Notes under the pieces: generated by a model
Databases searched by the model: none
What the model saw: the letters and a program-made list of their open reading frames with translations, nothing else
Told to the model about the DNA's origin: nothing
Part shown: positions 24,047-33,339 of the stretch, piece after piece
Layout: the number at the start of each line of letters is the position of its first letter
Numbering within the stretch: the first letter of the stretch is position 1
Made by a program: the position numbers and the translations under genes
Source of the DNA: Bacillota bacterium
GTDB taxonomy: Bacteria; Bacillota; Clostridia; Christensenellales; SZUA-584
Assembly (NCBI GenBank): GCA_023415795.1
Contig: JAEZJG010000021.1
Coordinates: 1-64,000 of the forward strand
DNA length: 64,000 bases
Direction: 5' to 3'

Positions 24047-24800
24047 GAACAGCCAGCTCCTTCCACAGCGCGTCGAAATATTTTTGGAAGCCGGGAGCCT
24101 TGCGCTTTTCGAGCGGTGATGCCTGCGGGAGCTCAATACGCACCTCCGCCTTGATGCTGGCGGGGCGCTGCGACAGCACCAGCACCCGATCCGCCATCGA
24201 AATCGCTTCGGCTAAATCATGTGTCACCAGCACCGCCGTTTTCTTCTCCCGACGGATGATGTCAACAATCTCGCCGGACAGCACCAGCCGCGTCTGATAA
24301 TCCAGCGCGGAAAACGGCTCATCCAGCAGCAATATATCCGGGTCTACCGCCAGCGTACGTATCAGCGACACCTTCTGGCGCATGCCGCCCGACAGCTGCT
24401 GCGGGTGATACTTGCGGAATTCTCCCAGCCCGTACTTATCCAGCAGCGTCAGCGCCCTCGCACGGTTCTCACGTGTGCAGCTGCGCTTCACCTGTAAGCC
24501 CAGCATGATATTTTCTTCAATGGTGCGCCACTCAAAAAGGTGATCCCGCTGAAGCATGTAGCCCACCTTGTCATGGTGACCATTCACCGGCTCGCCCTCT
24601 ATTAGCACGTGTCCTGCCGACGGCGAAATCAATCCGGCAATCAGCGACAGCACCGTTGTTTTTCCGCACCCCGATGGGCCCACCAATGCCAGAAACTCGC
24701 CCTCGTACACCGACAGCGACAGCTCGCGGATTACCTCAATCTCGCCCTCCAGCGTATGGTAGCGCATCGTTATATCCTGTGCTTTGACGACCTCGTTCAA
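24036..24800 (-). CDS. ABC transporter ATP-binding protein, NMT1-type system; TTG start
   Basis: This is the 254-residue ATPase of the second importer: Walker A GPSGCGKTT, signature LSGGMRQK, Walker B ILLLDEP, switch LVTHD. I place the start at the TTG at 24800 because a GGGGGG stretch lies 6 bases upstream. An ATG at 24854 is in frame but would require translation through an intrinsic terminator hairpin, so it is not preferred. Confidence 0.87.
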   Translation of the reverse strand: MNEVVKAQDITMRYHTLEGEIEVIRELSLSVYEGEFLALVGPSGCGKTTVLSLIAGLISPSAGHVLIEGEPVNGHHDKVGYMLQRDHLFEWRTIEENIMLGLQVKRSCTRENRARALTLLDKYGLGEFRKYHPQQLSGGMRQKVSLIRTLAVDPDILLLDEPFSALDYQTRLVLSGEIVDIIRREKKTAVLVTHDLAEAISMADRVLVLSQRPASIKAEVRIELPQASPLEKRKAPGFQKYFDALWKELAVHAE

Positions 24801-24813
24801 GTCGTTCCCCCCT

Positions 24814-24845
24814 AAAAAACAGTGCCTCAGGAAGGTTCCCGAGGC
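24814..24845 (-). terminator. Intercistronic terminator/attenuator between binding-protein and ATPase genes
   Basis: On the minus strand GCCTCGGGAA pairs with TTCCTGAGGC and is followed by ACTGTTTTTT. It lies between the stop of the binding-protein gene and the ATPase start. Partial termination there would make more receptor than transporter. Confidence 0.8.
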
Positions 24846-24866
24846 GCAATTCAATTTCGGCTTATA

Positions 24867-25853
24867 CTATTTTACAACCTGCTCCGCATACGTATTGTCC
24901 ACCACGTTTGCGAAATCCGTCTTCTCAGTCAGCACACCCGCCTGTATGATGATGTCCTGCAGTCTGTCGAACGCTTCCTGCTTCATCACCGGCGTATCCA
25001 TCCACGCGTCGATCTCGCGGTACGATTTGGCGACCAGCATCAGCGTCTCCACCGAGGTATCGGGGAAGAAACCGACGATCGCCTCAGCCAGCTCCTTGTC
25101 GGACGCTTTTTGCACCCACTGCTGCCCGCGATAGATGGCCTTGAGGAAGCTCTTGACCACCTCGGGATTGCTCTTGATGTAGCTCTTGGTGGCCATAAAC
25201 GCCGTGTAGGGCACCTCGCCGCTCTCCTGACCCACCGCGGCCATTATGTAGCCCTTGTGTGCCTGCTCAAACAGCGATGCCGTGGGTTCAAACAATGTCA
25301 CGTAGTCTCCCGCGCCGCCTTCAAACGCGCCGCCCATCAGGTTGAACTGTATGCTGGTATCCACCGTCACGTCCACGCCTGGCTCCAGCCCGTTCTGACG
25401 CAGCACATACTCCAGCGTCATTTCGGGCACGCCGCCCTTGCGCCCGCCGATGACCGTCTTTCCCTTCAGCTCGCTCCATTGAAAATTGTCGTTCGGCGCA
25501 CGCCCCATCAGGAATGAACCATCCCGCTTGGTCAGCTGCCCGATCACCATCGCGCTGTCCTCACGCCCTTCGTTAAACACATAAATGGCAGCCTCCGGTC
25601 CCATCAGACCGATATCCGCCTGCCCCGTCAGCAGCGCCGTCATCGACTTATCTGCACCGCCGCCGTTCACCAGCTCAATCTCCAGCCCCTCGTCTTTGAA
25701 ATACCCCAGCGATATTGCGGCATAGAGCGGCGCGTAGAAAACAGAGTGCGTCACCTCGTTGAGCACAAGCTTCTCCAGTGCTTTTTGCTGACACCCGAAT
25801 ACCGTCAGGGCCATAAGTACACACAACACCAATACGACGATCCTTTTGATCAT
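24867..25853 (-). CDS. ABC transporter substrate-binding lipoprotein, NMT1/THI5-like
   Basis: This is the receptor of the second importer, 328 residues, with lipobox TVFGC (Cys21). The mature protein has the NMT1 pattern VFYAPLYAAISLGYFKDEGL and GQADIGLMGPEA. Family members bind thiamine precursors, sulfonates, nitrate, riboflavin or aromatic compounds. I looked for a TPP, FMN or guanidine riboswitch upstream and did not recognise one. It is followed by an attenuator and the ATPase and permease genes. Confidence 0.9.
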   Translation of the reverse strand: MIKRIVVLVLCVLMALTVFGCQQKALEKLVLNEVTHSVFYAPLYAAISLGYFKDEGLEIELVNGGGADKSMTALLTGQADIGLMGPEAAIYVFNEGREDSAMVIGQLTKRDGSFLMGRAPNDNFQWSELKGKTVIGGRKGGVPEMTLEYVLRQNGLEPGVDVTVDTSIQFNLMGGAFEGGAGDYVTLFEPTASLFEQAHKGYIMAAVGQESGEVPYTAFMATKSYIKSNPEVVKSFLKAIYRGQQWVQKASDKELAEAIVGFFPDTSVETLMLVAKSYREIDAWMDTPVMKQEAFDRLQDIIIQAGVLTEKTDFANVVDNTYAEQVVK

Positions 25854-25957
25854 GAACTTCCCTCCCCGGCTTATTGATATTTTATCTTATTCAATCAGCG
25901 CGGCAGGGTGCATGGGAAAGGAAGGGAACGCATAGAACCGTCACCGAAGAAGAGTAT

Positions 25958-25980
25958 AAAAAAACTCTGCATGGCAGAGT
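25958..25980 (-). terminator. Intrinsic terminator upstream of the second NMT1-type operon
   Basis: ACTCTGC and GCAGAGT arms around a 3-base loop are followed on the minus strand by seven T. The site lies 105 bases upstream of the binding-protein start, so it ends the preceding RNA or acts as a cis attenuator. Confidence 0.88.
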
Positions 25981-26130
25981 CCATACTATTAGGTTTAATA
26001 CACAGGAAGTGCCTTCGTGAAGCCTTGGTGGAATTCACATACCCTTTGAGGCACAGGCCGGGGCGAGCCTTTTGAGCACAGCCTTGAGATCAGGCCCTCA
26101 AAGTGTTAAGTCTTCACTTGCCACCGATAC
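25981..26130 (-). ncRNA. Candidate structured RNA (unidentified; 6S-like layout possible)
   Basis: The noncoding 290 bases between the SDR gene and the ABC receptor hold a foldable stretch ending at an intrinsic terminator. On the minus strand ACACTTTGAGG pairs with CCTCAAAGGGT to form a long stem capped by a GC-rich apical region. GTGAA...TTCAC forms a small hairpin on the 3' side. GGcAAGTG can pair with CACTTCC to close the whole. A closing stem, an open centre with a small 3'-strand hairpin and an apical stem recall 6S RNA, but I do not recognise conserved 6S sequence. A riboswitch-type leader is the main alternative. Confidence 0.4.
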
Positions 26131-26142
26131 CTCTGTTCTGCC

Positions 26143-26937
26143 TTATCGCAGCAGCCGCTTGATCGCAAATAGCTGCAAGCCGCGCGGCGCCGCACTGAAC
26201 GCCTTGAGCGCAAGGCTGGCGTTCATGCTGTAGCGCAGCCCCGGCTTCCGTTTTGTCACGATGCGATATATCAGCTTCGCCAGTTCCTCCGGCTCCCGTG
26301 CCTTGCCGATGCGCCCGTCCATTAGCGGTTTAATGCGCCGAAGGCCCTCGCCGTACAACTGAGTGGATTGCTGCATCCGCTCCAATTCAAACGAAGGCAC
26401 CTGCGTCAGCTGCGTGCTGAACGCGCCGGGCATCAGCTCAATCACGGGTATGTCCAGCAGCGCCAGCTCCAGGCGCAACGAATCCGCGTAACATTGCAGT
26501 GCTGTTTTGGTGAGCGCGTAGATCCCGGTGAACGGCAGCGGCTTTTGCCCTGCCATCTCGCTCGACGTGATGACGATGCGACCGCCGCCTTTCATCAGCA
26601 GCGGCAAAAATGCCTTGTTCACGCGGTATACGCCCATCAAATTCACATCCATGATCCGTTGGAGCCGCTCCTCGGTTATCTCGATAAAGGAATCCATCGT
26701 GTAGAGGCCTGAAAGGTGGATCACTGCGTCCAGCTTGTCAGTATGCACTGTGATTTCAGCAAGTGCCGCTTCCACGCTAAGCTTGTCCCGCACGTCCATG
26801 CGCACCGGCACAACGCCGTCATGCGGTTTCGGTTCCGTGATGTCGCACGCAAATACGCGGCATCCGCGCCCTGCCAGATATTCCGCCGCTGCCCGTCCAA
26901 GGCCACCCGCTCCGCCCGTGATGAGTATCTGCTTCAT
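26143..26937 (-). CDS. Short-chain dehydrogenase/reductase (SDR)
   Basis: This is an NAD(P)-dependent oxidoreductase of 264 residues with a Rossmann fold. The cofactor loop is GGAGGLG (8-14), and the catalytic S126, Y140 and K144 are present (YALTK). It starts 1 base after the stop of xylB, so both are probably translated together. The substrate might be a sugar or polyol, but the C-terminal region (MNASLALKAFSAAP) also resembles lipid-related SDRs. The specific reaction is not predictable. Confidence 0.88.
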   Translation of the reverse strand: MKQILITGGAGGLGRAAAEYLAGRGCRVFACDITEPKPHDGVVPVRMDVRDKLSVEAALAEITVHTDKLDAVIHLSGLYTMDSFIEITEERLQRIMDVNLMGVYRVNKAFLPLLMKGGGRIVITSSEMAGQKPLPFTGIYALTKTALQCYADSLRLELALLDIPVIELMPGAFSTQLTQVPSFELERMQQSTQLYGEGLRRIKPLMDGRIGKAREPEELAKLIYRIVTKRKPGLRYSMNASLALKAFSAAPRGLQLFAIKRLLR

Positions 26938-26938
26938 G

Positions 26939-28444
26939 TCATTCTTCTCCTCTCGGTCTCATCAGTTCCTTATTCGCGCCGTACAACGCGCGGTAACGCC
27001 GGTAAGCGTCAGCGTAAACCCCCGCATTTTTCGCATTCGGCTCGTATATGGTATCGCCGTACCGCACCATCCCCGCCGTCGCCTGCTCGTATGTATCAAA
27101 AGCACCTGTGCCCACACCCGCCAGCATCGCCGCGCCGAGGCACACCTGCTCGCCCGTGTTCACCACGCGCACCGGCACACCGAATATATCTGCCTGCATT
27201 TGCAGCCATAGCGCGCTCTTCGCACCGCCTCCTGCCGCAATGATCTCCCGGGGCGTATGCCCCAGTTCACCCAGCAATGTCAGACAGTCGTTCAACGAGA
27301 ACACTACGCCCTCCATCACGGCGCGCACCATGTGCCGACGGTCGTGCGCCAGCGATAACCCCGCGAACAGTCCGCGCGCATCGCTGTTAAAGTGCGGTGT
27401 GCGCTCACCATTCAGATACGGCAGGAATACCACGCCGCCGCTGCCCGGTTCAGCCTCGCCCGCCATTGCGTCCATTGCCTTGTAGCCGGGGCTGCCCAAC
27501 ACCTGATTGTTCAGCCACTTCAGACACTGTCCTGCGCTCAGTGTCGCGCCGTAAACGCTCCATCCGCGCCGCATGGCATGACAAAACGTATGCACCCGGC
27601 ATGCCGGATCACGCACGGGCGTGTCGGAGAACATCGCCATCTGACCGCTGGTGCCGATGTTGGCGCTGAATACGCCGCGTTTCACCGCACCGATGCCGAT
27701 ATTCTGTACAGGCTGATCGCCCCCGCCGTATACCACGGGTGTACCGCAGACCAGCCCCGTCTCCGCAGCGGCCTGCGCCGTCACCTCACCCGCTATCCCG
27801 TCAGCTTCCAGACACGCGGGAAACAGACCGCGGTCAATGCCCACCACGTCTATCAGCTCCCACGCCCACTGCCGCTTTACGGTGTCAAAAACGGCGGTAG
27901 CAGACGCATCCGAGGCATCTGTCGCGATGCGCCCCGTCAGGCGGTAACGTATATAGTCTTTGGGTTGCATGATGTAACGGATGCGCGCAAACGCTTCAGG
28001 CTTGCTGTCCCTCAGCCACAGGAGCGAGGGCAGCGCAAAGCCGGGGCAAACACGGTTCAGCGTCACAGCATGCACGCGCTCCTCGCCCAATGCTTCATAC
28101 ACGCGACGCACCTGCGCTGTGCTGCGGGCGTCCATCCAGATGATGGACGGATGCACCGGCTCCCCCATGCCGCTGAGCGCCACCAGACCGTGCATCTGCC
28201 CTCCCAGCCCGATGCCCGCGATGTCACGCATCTTATCTGGGTGTGCTTCGCTGATGCGGCGCAGCACGGATACCGCCGCGCTCCACCACACGCTGGGGTC
28301 CTGCTCCGCACCGCCGTCCGGAAGGATGTCCGGCTCATACGGCTGCTGCTCCAGCGCAACAGTGTGCCCCTCTGTCGATACCAGCAGCGCCTTCAGGCCG
28401 GATGTGCCCACGTCGATGCCCAGCAGATAGTGCCCCTTGCCCAT
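26939..28444 (-). CDS. xylB: Xylulokinase
   Basis: This kinase converts D-xylulose to xylulose 5-phosphate for the pentose phosphate pathway. It has 501 residues. The N-terminal GIDVGTSGLKALL loop, the GLGGQMHGLV motif typical of xylulokinases and FLPYLNGERTPH in the C-terminal lobe are all present. The start at 28444 is chosen because GGGAG precedes it; an ATG 24 bases upstream has no good site. No xylose isomerase gene lies in the window. The SDR gene follows directly. Confidence 0.9.
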   Translation of the reverse strand: MGKGHYLLGIDVGTSGLKALLVSTEGHTVALEQQPYEPDILPDGGAEQDPSVWWSAAVSVLRRISEAHPDKMRDIAGIGLGGQMHGLVALSGMGEPVHPSIIWMDARSTAQVRRVYEALGEERVHAVTLNRVCPGFALPSLLWLRDSKPEAFARIRYIMQPKDYIRYRLTGRIATDASDASATAVFDTVKRQWAWELIDVVGIDRGLFPACLEADGIAGEVTAQAAAETGLVCGTPVVYGGGDQPVQNIGIGAVKRGVFSANIGTSGQMAMFSDTPVRDPACRVHTFCHAMRRGWSVYGATLSAGQCLKWLNNQVLGSPGYKAMDAMAGEAEPGSGGVVFLPYLNGERTPHFNSDARGLFAGLSLAHDRRHMVRAVMEGVVFSLNDCLTLLGELGHTPREIIAAGGGAKSALWLQMQADIFGVPVRVVNTGEQVCLGAAMLAGVGTGAFDTYEQATAGMVRYGDTIYEPNAKNAGVYADAYRRYRALYGANKELMRPRGEE

Positions 28445-28553
28445 TTTAACGTCTCCCGTCTGCGCCAAAACAGACCGAGATGCTGCACGTTTTTAACACA
28501 TGCCGAGCATATCGGTCCTTCCGTATTATTGCTTCTTACATACTATGAATAAG

Positions 28554-29789
28554 TCAGTCCGGCTTGTGCGGCTCTGTGCGCTTTTTACGCAGCATATACC
28601 CCTCAGCCAACCCCTGAGGTGCGCCGGAGATCACCAGCAGCTCCTTGGGATGCGGCGCAAACTCGCGCAGCTCACCCTCTGTCGTGCGTATCTCTGACAC
28701 CGTGAATATAACGCTTCCACTTGGTGTCAGCGCCTCCAGCTCATCTCCGACATGAAATTTATTGCGCTGCTGAATAAGCACACGCCCGTCCGCATCCGTT
28801 TCGCCCATCACCACGCCCGTAAAATCATACGTACGCACAGCCACACCGCGCTGCGTATCCTGCCCCGACTCACGCGGATTCCCAAAATAGAAACCGCTGG
28901 TGAAGGGACGGCTGCCCGCCTTGGCAACCTCGTCCAGCAGCTGCGGGTCAAAGGGTCTCCCGGCTATCGCGTCATCTATGGCGCGTCTGTATGCGCCCGT
29001 TACACAAGCAGCATAATAGGCGGATTTCATGCGCCCTTCAATCTTGAAGGAAACGATGCCCGCTTCCATCAGCTTGTCGATATGCTCGATCATGCAAAGG
29101 TCTTTGGAGTTCATCACGTATGTACCGCGGTCGTCCGAATATGCCGGGTAATATTCACCCTCGTAGCCGCGTTCAGACAAATGGTATTCCCAGCGGCAGG
29201 GCTGGGCGCATGCGCCGCTGTTACCGCTCCGTCCCGTGAACACGCTGCTCAAAAGGCAGCGTCCCGAATACGCGATGCACATCGCACCGTGAACAAAAGC
29301 CTCCAGCTCCAGCGTTTGCGGCGTTTTGGCGCGTATCTCCGAAATCTCTTCCAACGACAGTTCACGCGAAAGTATCACACGGCTGACGCCCTGCTCATGC
29401 CAGAACCGTGCGGAGTGCGCGTTGGTGGTATTGGCCTGAGTGGATAGGTGCAGAGGCACGTTTGGGGCGATGCGCCGGCAGGTCATCAGCACACCGGGGT
29501 CAGACACGATCAACGCATCCACCTGCGCGTCCCGCAGCGCCGCGACGTAATCATCCAGCCCCGCGAAATCCTGCGCGTGAAACACCGCATTCAGCGTGAT
29601 ATACAGCTTTTTGCCGCGCGCGTGCAGCAGCTGCGCCGCCTCAGCGATACCCTCTGGCGTAAAGTTGTCCGCAAACGCCCGCAGGCCATACGATTTACCC
29701 GCGGCGTACACCGCGTCCGCGCCGAAGTTGGCAGCGGCAATCAGGCTTTCAAGGCTCCCCGCGGGAGCCAGCAATTCATATTTTCCCAT
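28554..29789 (-). CDS. U32 family peptidase-like protein (TrhP/YrrO type)
   Basis: This 411-residue protein belongs to the U32 family, whose bacterial TrhP/YrrO members act in hydroxylation of wobble uridine in tRNA rather than as true proteases. The U32 signature EAFVHGAMCIAYSGRCLLSS (residues 164-182) contains C171 and C178. Together with C194 and C198 these could bind an iron-sulfur cluster. The C-terminal RNKFHVGDELEALTP is a typical beta-barrel extension. The gene follows mltG by 5 bases in an operon with ylbF and rnj. Confidence 0.88.
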   Translation of the reverse strand: MGKYELLAPAGSLESLIAAANFGADAVYAAGKSYGLRAFADNFTPEGIAEAAQLLHARGKKLYITLNAVFHAQDFAGLDDYVAALRDAQVDALIVSDPGVLMTCRRIAPNVPLHLSTQANTTNAHSARFWHEQGVSRVILSRELSLEEISEIRAKTPQTLELEAFVHGAMCIAYSGRCLLSSVFTGRSGNSGACAQPCRWEYHLSERGYEGEYYPAYSDDRGTYVMNSKDLCMIEHIDKLMEAGIVSFKIEGRMKSAYYAACVTGAYRRAIDDAIAGRPFDPQLLDEVAKAGSRPFTSGFYFGNPRESGQDTQRGVAVRTYDFTGVVMGETDADGRVLIQQRNKFHVGDELEALTPSGSVIFTVSEIRTTEGELREFAPHPKELLVISGAPQGLAEGYMLRKKRTEPHKPD

Positions 29790-29794
29790 TTATA

Positions 29795-31066
29795 TTACCA
29801 TAGCGGCGAGTATTCTTTGACGTTGGCGTTATGCTCCTCCAGCGTTTTGGCAAACGCCAGATCGCCCGTCTTGGGATCCTTGTTGCAGAAGTAGAGATAC
29901 CCTTCCGTCAGGAATTCCTCATCCGGATACAACGCTGCCTCTATCGCTTTCTGACCGGGGTTTGCAATGGGTCCGATAGGCAGACCGGTCACCCGATACG
30001 TGTTGTATGGCGAATCGATCGCCTGCTCCTCTGCGGTATAGACGAACTTCTTAAGCCCAGTCACATAACGCAGCGACGCGCAAGAATCCATTCGCATATC
30101 TGCGTCCATGCGGTTGTGGAAAACAGCTGACACCTTCTTGAAATCTTTGGGCAGGCCTTCCCATTCAATGATGGACGCCAGTGTCATCACTTCGTCTATC
30201 GTCATGCCGATTTCCTCCGCTCTGTCCTCTAGCTGCACGGTAAACACATTGTTGAAGCGTCGGAGCAGCTTCTCAACCACATCCTTGGGCGCGGCATCAG
30301 CATAGAACTCGTATGTGTCGGGGAACATATACCCCTCCATCAGATACTTGCGTCCTTCCATTTGTGCCGTTTCGGTGACAGCGGTGAGAAATTCAAAGCC
30401 GGGGAAAGCCTCTGGATCATCGCAAAGCTTGAGAAATTCGTCACGCTCGCTCTCGTCAAACATCTTTTCGGATACCAGCTTTGCGGCCATATCCTCTATT
30501 GTCATGCCCTCGGTGAAGGTGATTTTAATCGTCTTGCGACCGCCGTCTCCCGCCACCAGCACATCCATAATCTGCTCCATCGTCATACCGGGCGACAGAT
30601 TGTATTTCCCCGCCTGAAGGCTGGACGATTTGTCGTTGAAATCTACATACATTTGGAAGACAAACTTGTTACGGATAAGCCCCTGTTCAAAGAGCTGCCC
30701 CGCGATGCCGGACAGGGACGACCCCTTCTTGATTTCCACCTGCTGATACTGCGTCGTATCGGTGGAAACGGGGGCAAGATAATTGCTCTCCACGTGGTTA
30801 TACAGCGATATGCCCAGCAGCGTCACCAAACCAAGGCTGACCGCTAAAATCAGCAGCGGGCGCAGCACACGCCACGCCATCCAGCCCGCCGTCAGATCCT
30901 TGAGCGATCCGCGCTCCTCACTCCTCTCCTGCGGCTCTTTGGGACCGCCTTCAAGAGAGAACGCCTTGGTTTCGCCGTTGTCGCCGGATGTGCCGGCTAC
31001 GGGTCCAAACGTACGCGTTTCGTTATTGTCGCCGCCGAGAAAATCGTTATAACCTTTATCCGCCAT
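29795..31066 (-). CDS. mltG: Endolytic murein transglycosylase
   Basis: MltG cleaves nascent peptidoglycan strands at the membrane. The protein has 423 residues: an acidic cytoplasmic N-terminus (1-65), one membrane segment (about 70-90), a LysM-like subdomain and the YceG catalytic domain. The catalytic Glu is E301 in LASIIEWEG. The following segment reads DSCASLRYVTG where many members have a QSDPTV-type motif. It sits between ylbF and the U32 gene, 11 bases after the ylbF stop. Confidence 0.92.
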   Translation of the reverse strand: MADKGYNDFLGGDNNETRTFGPVAGTSGDNGETKAFSLEGGPKEPQERSEERGSLKDLTAGWMAWRVLRPLLILAVSLGLVTLLGISLYNHVESNYLAPVSTDTTQYQQVEIKKGSSLSGIAGQLFEQGLIRNKFVFQMYVDFNDKSSSLQAGKYNLSPGMTMEQIMDVLVAGDGGRKTIKITFTEGMTIEDMAAKLVSEKMFDESERDEFLKLCDDPEAFPGFEFLTAVTETAQMEGRKYLMEGYMFPDTYEFYADAAPKDVVEKLLRRFNNVFTVQLEDRAEEIGMTIDEVMTLASIIEWEGLPKDFKKVSAVFHNRMDADMRMDSCASLRYVTGLKKFVYTAEEQAIDSPYNTYRVTGLPIGPIANPGQKAIEAALYPDEEFLTEGYLYFCNKDPKTGDLAFAKTLEEHNANVKEYSPLW

Positions 31067-31077
31067 TGTTCCTTTCC

Positions 31078-31425
31078 TTACTCTGAGAGAAAGTCCAGCC
31101 CGATGCCACAGGCGTCGCCGATAATTTTATACACGTCGCCCACCATCGTTTGCAGCTTATATTCTGCTGCCAGATAAGCTGCGACGTCAGGGTTGAAGCC
31201 CAGCAGTCCGCCCAGCGTTTTCAGCTTGTCCATCATATCATTGTTTGGTTCACTGCCCGACAGGTAAGCCGCCTGTGCTTCCAGCTGAAGCTTCTTGTAT
31301 TCGGTAATCAGCTTTCTGTTGGTTTCGTCCGCCATCACGGGTGCCTTGAGCCGATCATATTCTTTATATTCTTCGCTTTGCTTGATCTGTGCTGCCAGCT
31401 CGTGCGCCTTGTCGTATACCAGCAT
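31078..31425 (-). CDS. YlbF/YmcA family protein
   Basis: This is a small helical protein of 115 residues from the YlbF/YmcA (Com_YlbF) family. In Bacillus these proteins form a complex that influences RNA processing by RNase Y and so competence and biofilm formation. The start at 31425 has GGAGGG upstream; an in-frame TTG further up lies within that overlap with rnj. It stands directly downstream of RNase J, a telling neighbour for an RNA-decay accessory factor. Confidence 0.85.
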   Translation of the reverse strand: MLVYDKAHELAAQIKQSEEYKEYDRLKAPVMADETNRKLITEYKKLQLEAQAAYLSGSEPNNDMMDKLKTLGGLLGFNPDVAAYLAAEYKLQTMVGDVYKIIGDACGIGLDFLSE

Positions 31426-31436
31426 AGTCCCTCCGC

Positions 31437-33104
31437 TCAAATGTCGATAATGATAGGCAGTATCATCGGGCTGCGCTTGGTCAAGTCGTACAGATATGTG
31501 CGCAGCGCTTTCTTGATGCGCCCTTTTATCGTCGTCCAGTCGGTCATCTGCTTGGCGACGCAGTCGCTGAGCTCATCGATGATGATCTTGCGTGCCCGTT
31601 CCAGCAGATCGCTGGATTCGCGCATATATACGAATCCGCGAGAGATGATCTCCGGTCCGGATATCAGCTCGCCTGTTTCGGCAGAGATCGTCACCACCAC
31701 AATGAACAGGCCGTCCTGCGACAGCAGCTTGCGGTCCCGCAGCACCACGTTGCCCACATCGCCCACGCCCAAACCATCGATGATAACACTGCCCGCCGGC
31801 ACCGTGTCTGCTTCGCGCGCAAAACGCTGATTCAACTCAATCATCTTGCCGATCTCAGGAATGAACACGTTCTTGCGCGGTATGCCAAGCCCCTCGGCCA
31901 ACGCGGCGTGCCGGTATAAATGACGATATTCACCGTGCACCGGAATGAAAAACTTTGGCTTGGTGAGCGAGAGTATCATTTTAAGCTCTTCCTGACAGGC
32001 GTGTCCGGATACGTGTACGTCCGCCACGCTCTCGTTAATCACGTTCGCGCCCCGGCGATACAGCATGTTGATGACATCCGACACATACTTTTCGTTGCCG
32101 GGTATCGGCGTGGACGAAATGATAACGAGGTCGCCGGGTATCATGTTGAGTTTCTTGTGTTCGCCCGCCGCCATGCGCACCAGACCGGACATCGTTTCGC
32201 CCTGGCTGCCCGTCGTTAGTATCACAACCTTGGACTTCTTCATCTTCTCGACCTGCTCCGGTTCGATCAGCATGTCCTCATCCAGCTCAAGATAACCCAA
32301 GTCCTTGGCGATTTTGGCGATTTTGAGCATGCTGCGCCCTGTGAGGCACACCTTGCGGCCGTAACGCTTAGACGCGCTGACCACCTGCTGCAAGCGGTGT
32401 ATGTTGGACGCGAATGTGGCAACGATGATGCGCCCTTCCGCTTTCTTGAAATAGCTCTCGAACATATCGCCCACTTTGCTCTCAGACATCGTATAGCCGG
32501 GGCTGCCCGCATTGGTGCTGTCCGACAGCAACGCCAGCACGCCCTTCTCGCCCAGCTGCGCAAACTTGGGTATGTCGATCACTTTGCCGTCCACCGGCGT
32601 ATAGTCCACTTTGAAATCACCCGTGTGCACGATGGTTCCCGACGGCGTGTGGATTGCGAAAGCCAATGCCGCGTCGATGCTGTGTGTCACGCGGATGGCT
32701 TCAATCTTAAACGCTCCCGCCGTAATCGTGTCACCCGCTTTGATGACGTTCAGCTTGACTCCCTCCGTCTTGTGCTCGGCCAGCTTGGTTTCAATCAGCG
32801 CCAGCGTCAGATCCGTGCCGTAAACCGGCGCACCCATTTCGGGCAGCAGATACGGCGTCGCACCGATATGATCCTCGTGCCCGTGCGTGATCAGCACGGC
32901 CTTGATGCGCTCCTTGTTCTTCTTTAAGTAGGTGATGTCAGGGATCACGTAATCAACCCCCAGCATGTCCTCCCGCGGAAAACACAGGCCGCAGTCAATC
33001 ACGACGATATCGTTGCCGTACTCGATAACGGTCATGTTTTTGCCGATCTCGCCGACTCCGCCCAGCGGCGTGATGCGGATATTGTGTTGTTGTTTTTTTG
33101 CCAA
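31437..33104 (-). CDS. rnj: Ribonuclease J
   Basis: RNase J is the 5'-to-3' exonuclease and endonuclease of mRNA decay and rRNA maturation in Firmicutes. It has 555 residues: metallo-beta-lactamase motif HGHEDH (74-79), the beta-CASP domain and a C-terminal domain. Whether it is J1 or J2 cannot be told. It leads the operon rnj-ylbF-mltG-U32 from an extended -10 promoter. Confidence 0.95.
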   Translation of the reverse strand: MAKKQQHNIRITPLGGVGEIGKNMTVIEYGNDIVVIDCGLCFPREDMLGVDYVIPDITYLKKNKERIKAVLITHGHEDHIGATPYLLPEMGAPVYGTDLTLALIETKLAEHKTEGVKLNVIKAGDTITAGAFKIEAIRVTHSIDAALAFAIHTPSGTIVHTGDFKVDYTPVDGKVIDIPKFAQLGEKGVLALLSDSTNAGSPGYTMSESKVGDMFESYFKKAEGRIIVATFASNIHRLQQVVSASKRYGRKVCLTGRSMLKIAKIAKDLGYLELDEDMLIEPEQVEKMKKSKVVILTTGSQGETMSGLVRMAAGEHKKLNMIPGDLVIISSTPIPGNEKYVSDVINMLYRRGANVINESVADVHVSGHACQEELKMILSLTKPKFFIPVHGEYRHLYRHAALAEGLGIPRKNVFIPEIGKMIELNQRFAREADTVPAGSVIIDGLGVGDVGNVVLRDRKLLSQDGLFIVVVTISAETGELISGPEIISRGFVYMRESSDLLERARKIIIDELSDCVAKQMTDWTTIKGRIKKALRTYLYDLTKRSPMILPIIIDI

Positions 33105-33194
33105 GTAAAAAAATCCTCTCTTTCGTTGTCAGCATTTATCGTTAAACTCACGTTTATTCGTCATTAATAAGCCGAATTATTCCGGCGATAATTG

Positions 33195-33223
33195 ATTATA
33201 CCATATTCTGCGCCGTACATAAA
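33195..33223 (-). promoter_or_regulatory. Promoter of rnj operon
   Basis: TTTATG (33218-33223), a 17-base spacer and TATAAT (33195-33200) with an extended TGG just before it are seen on the minus strand. The site lies about 91 bases upstream of rnj. Confidence 0.75.
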
Positions 33224-33270
33224 CGCATCAATCTTTAAATCGGTTATTTTTTTGTTCGTATCGCCATTTG

Positions 33271-33300
33271 TTGCCCCCCTGTATCCGCTTATGGTAGAAT
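33271..33300 (+). promoter_or_regulatory. Promoter of ackA
   Basis: TTGCCC (33271-33276), an 18-base spacer and TAGAAT (33295-33300) with an extended TGG are seen 40 bases upstream of ackA. Confidence 0.65.
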
Positions 33301-33339
33301 AATCTCAAACATTTTCCAACCGAAAGGAACGCATAAGCC

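Noticed and set aside
24801..24854. Upstream ATG for the second importer's ATPase
   Set aside because: The frame would be translated through an intrinsic terminator and the peptide does not match the family N-terminus.
25854..26142. TPP, FMN or guanidine riboswitch for the NMT1-type importer
   Set aside because: None of the conserved sequence blocks I know for these classes is present, although the region is structured.
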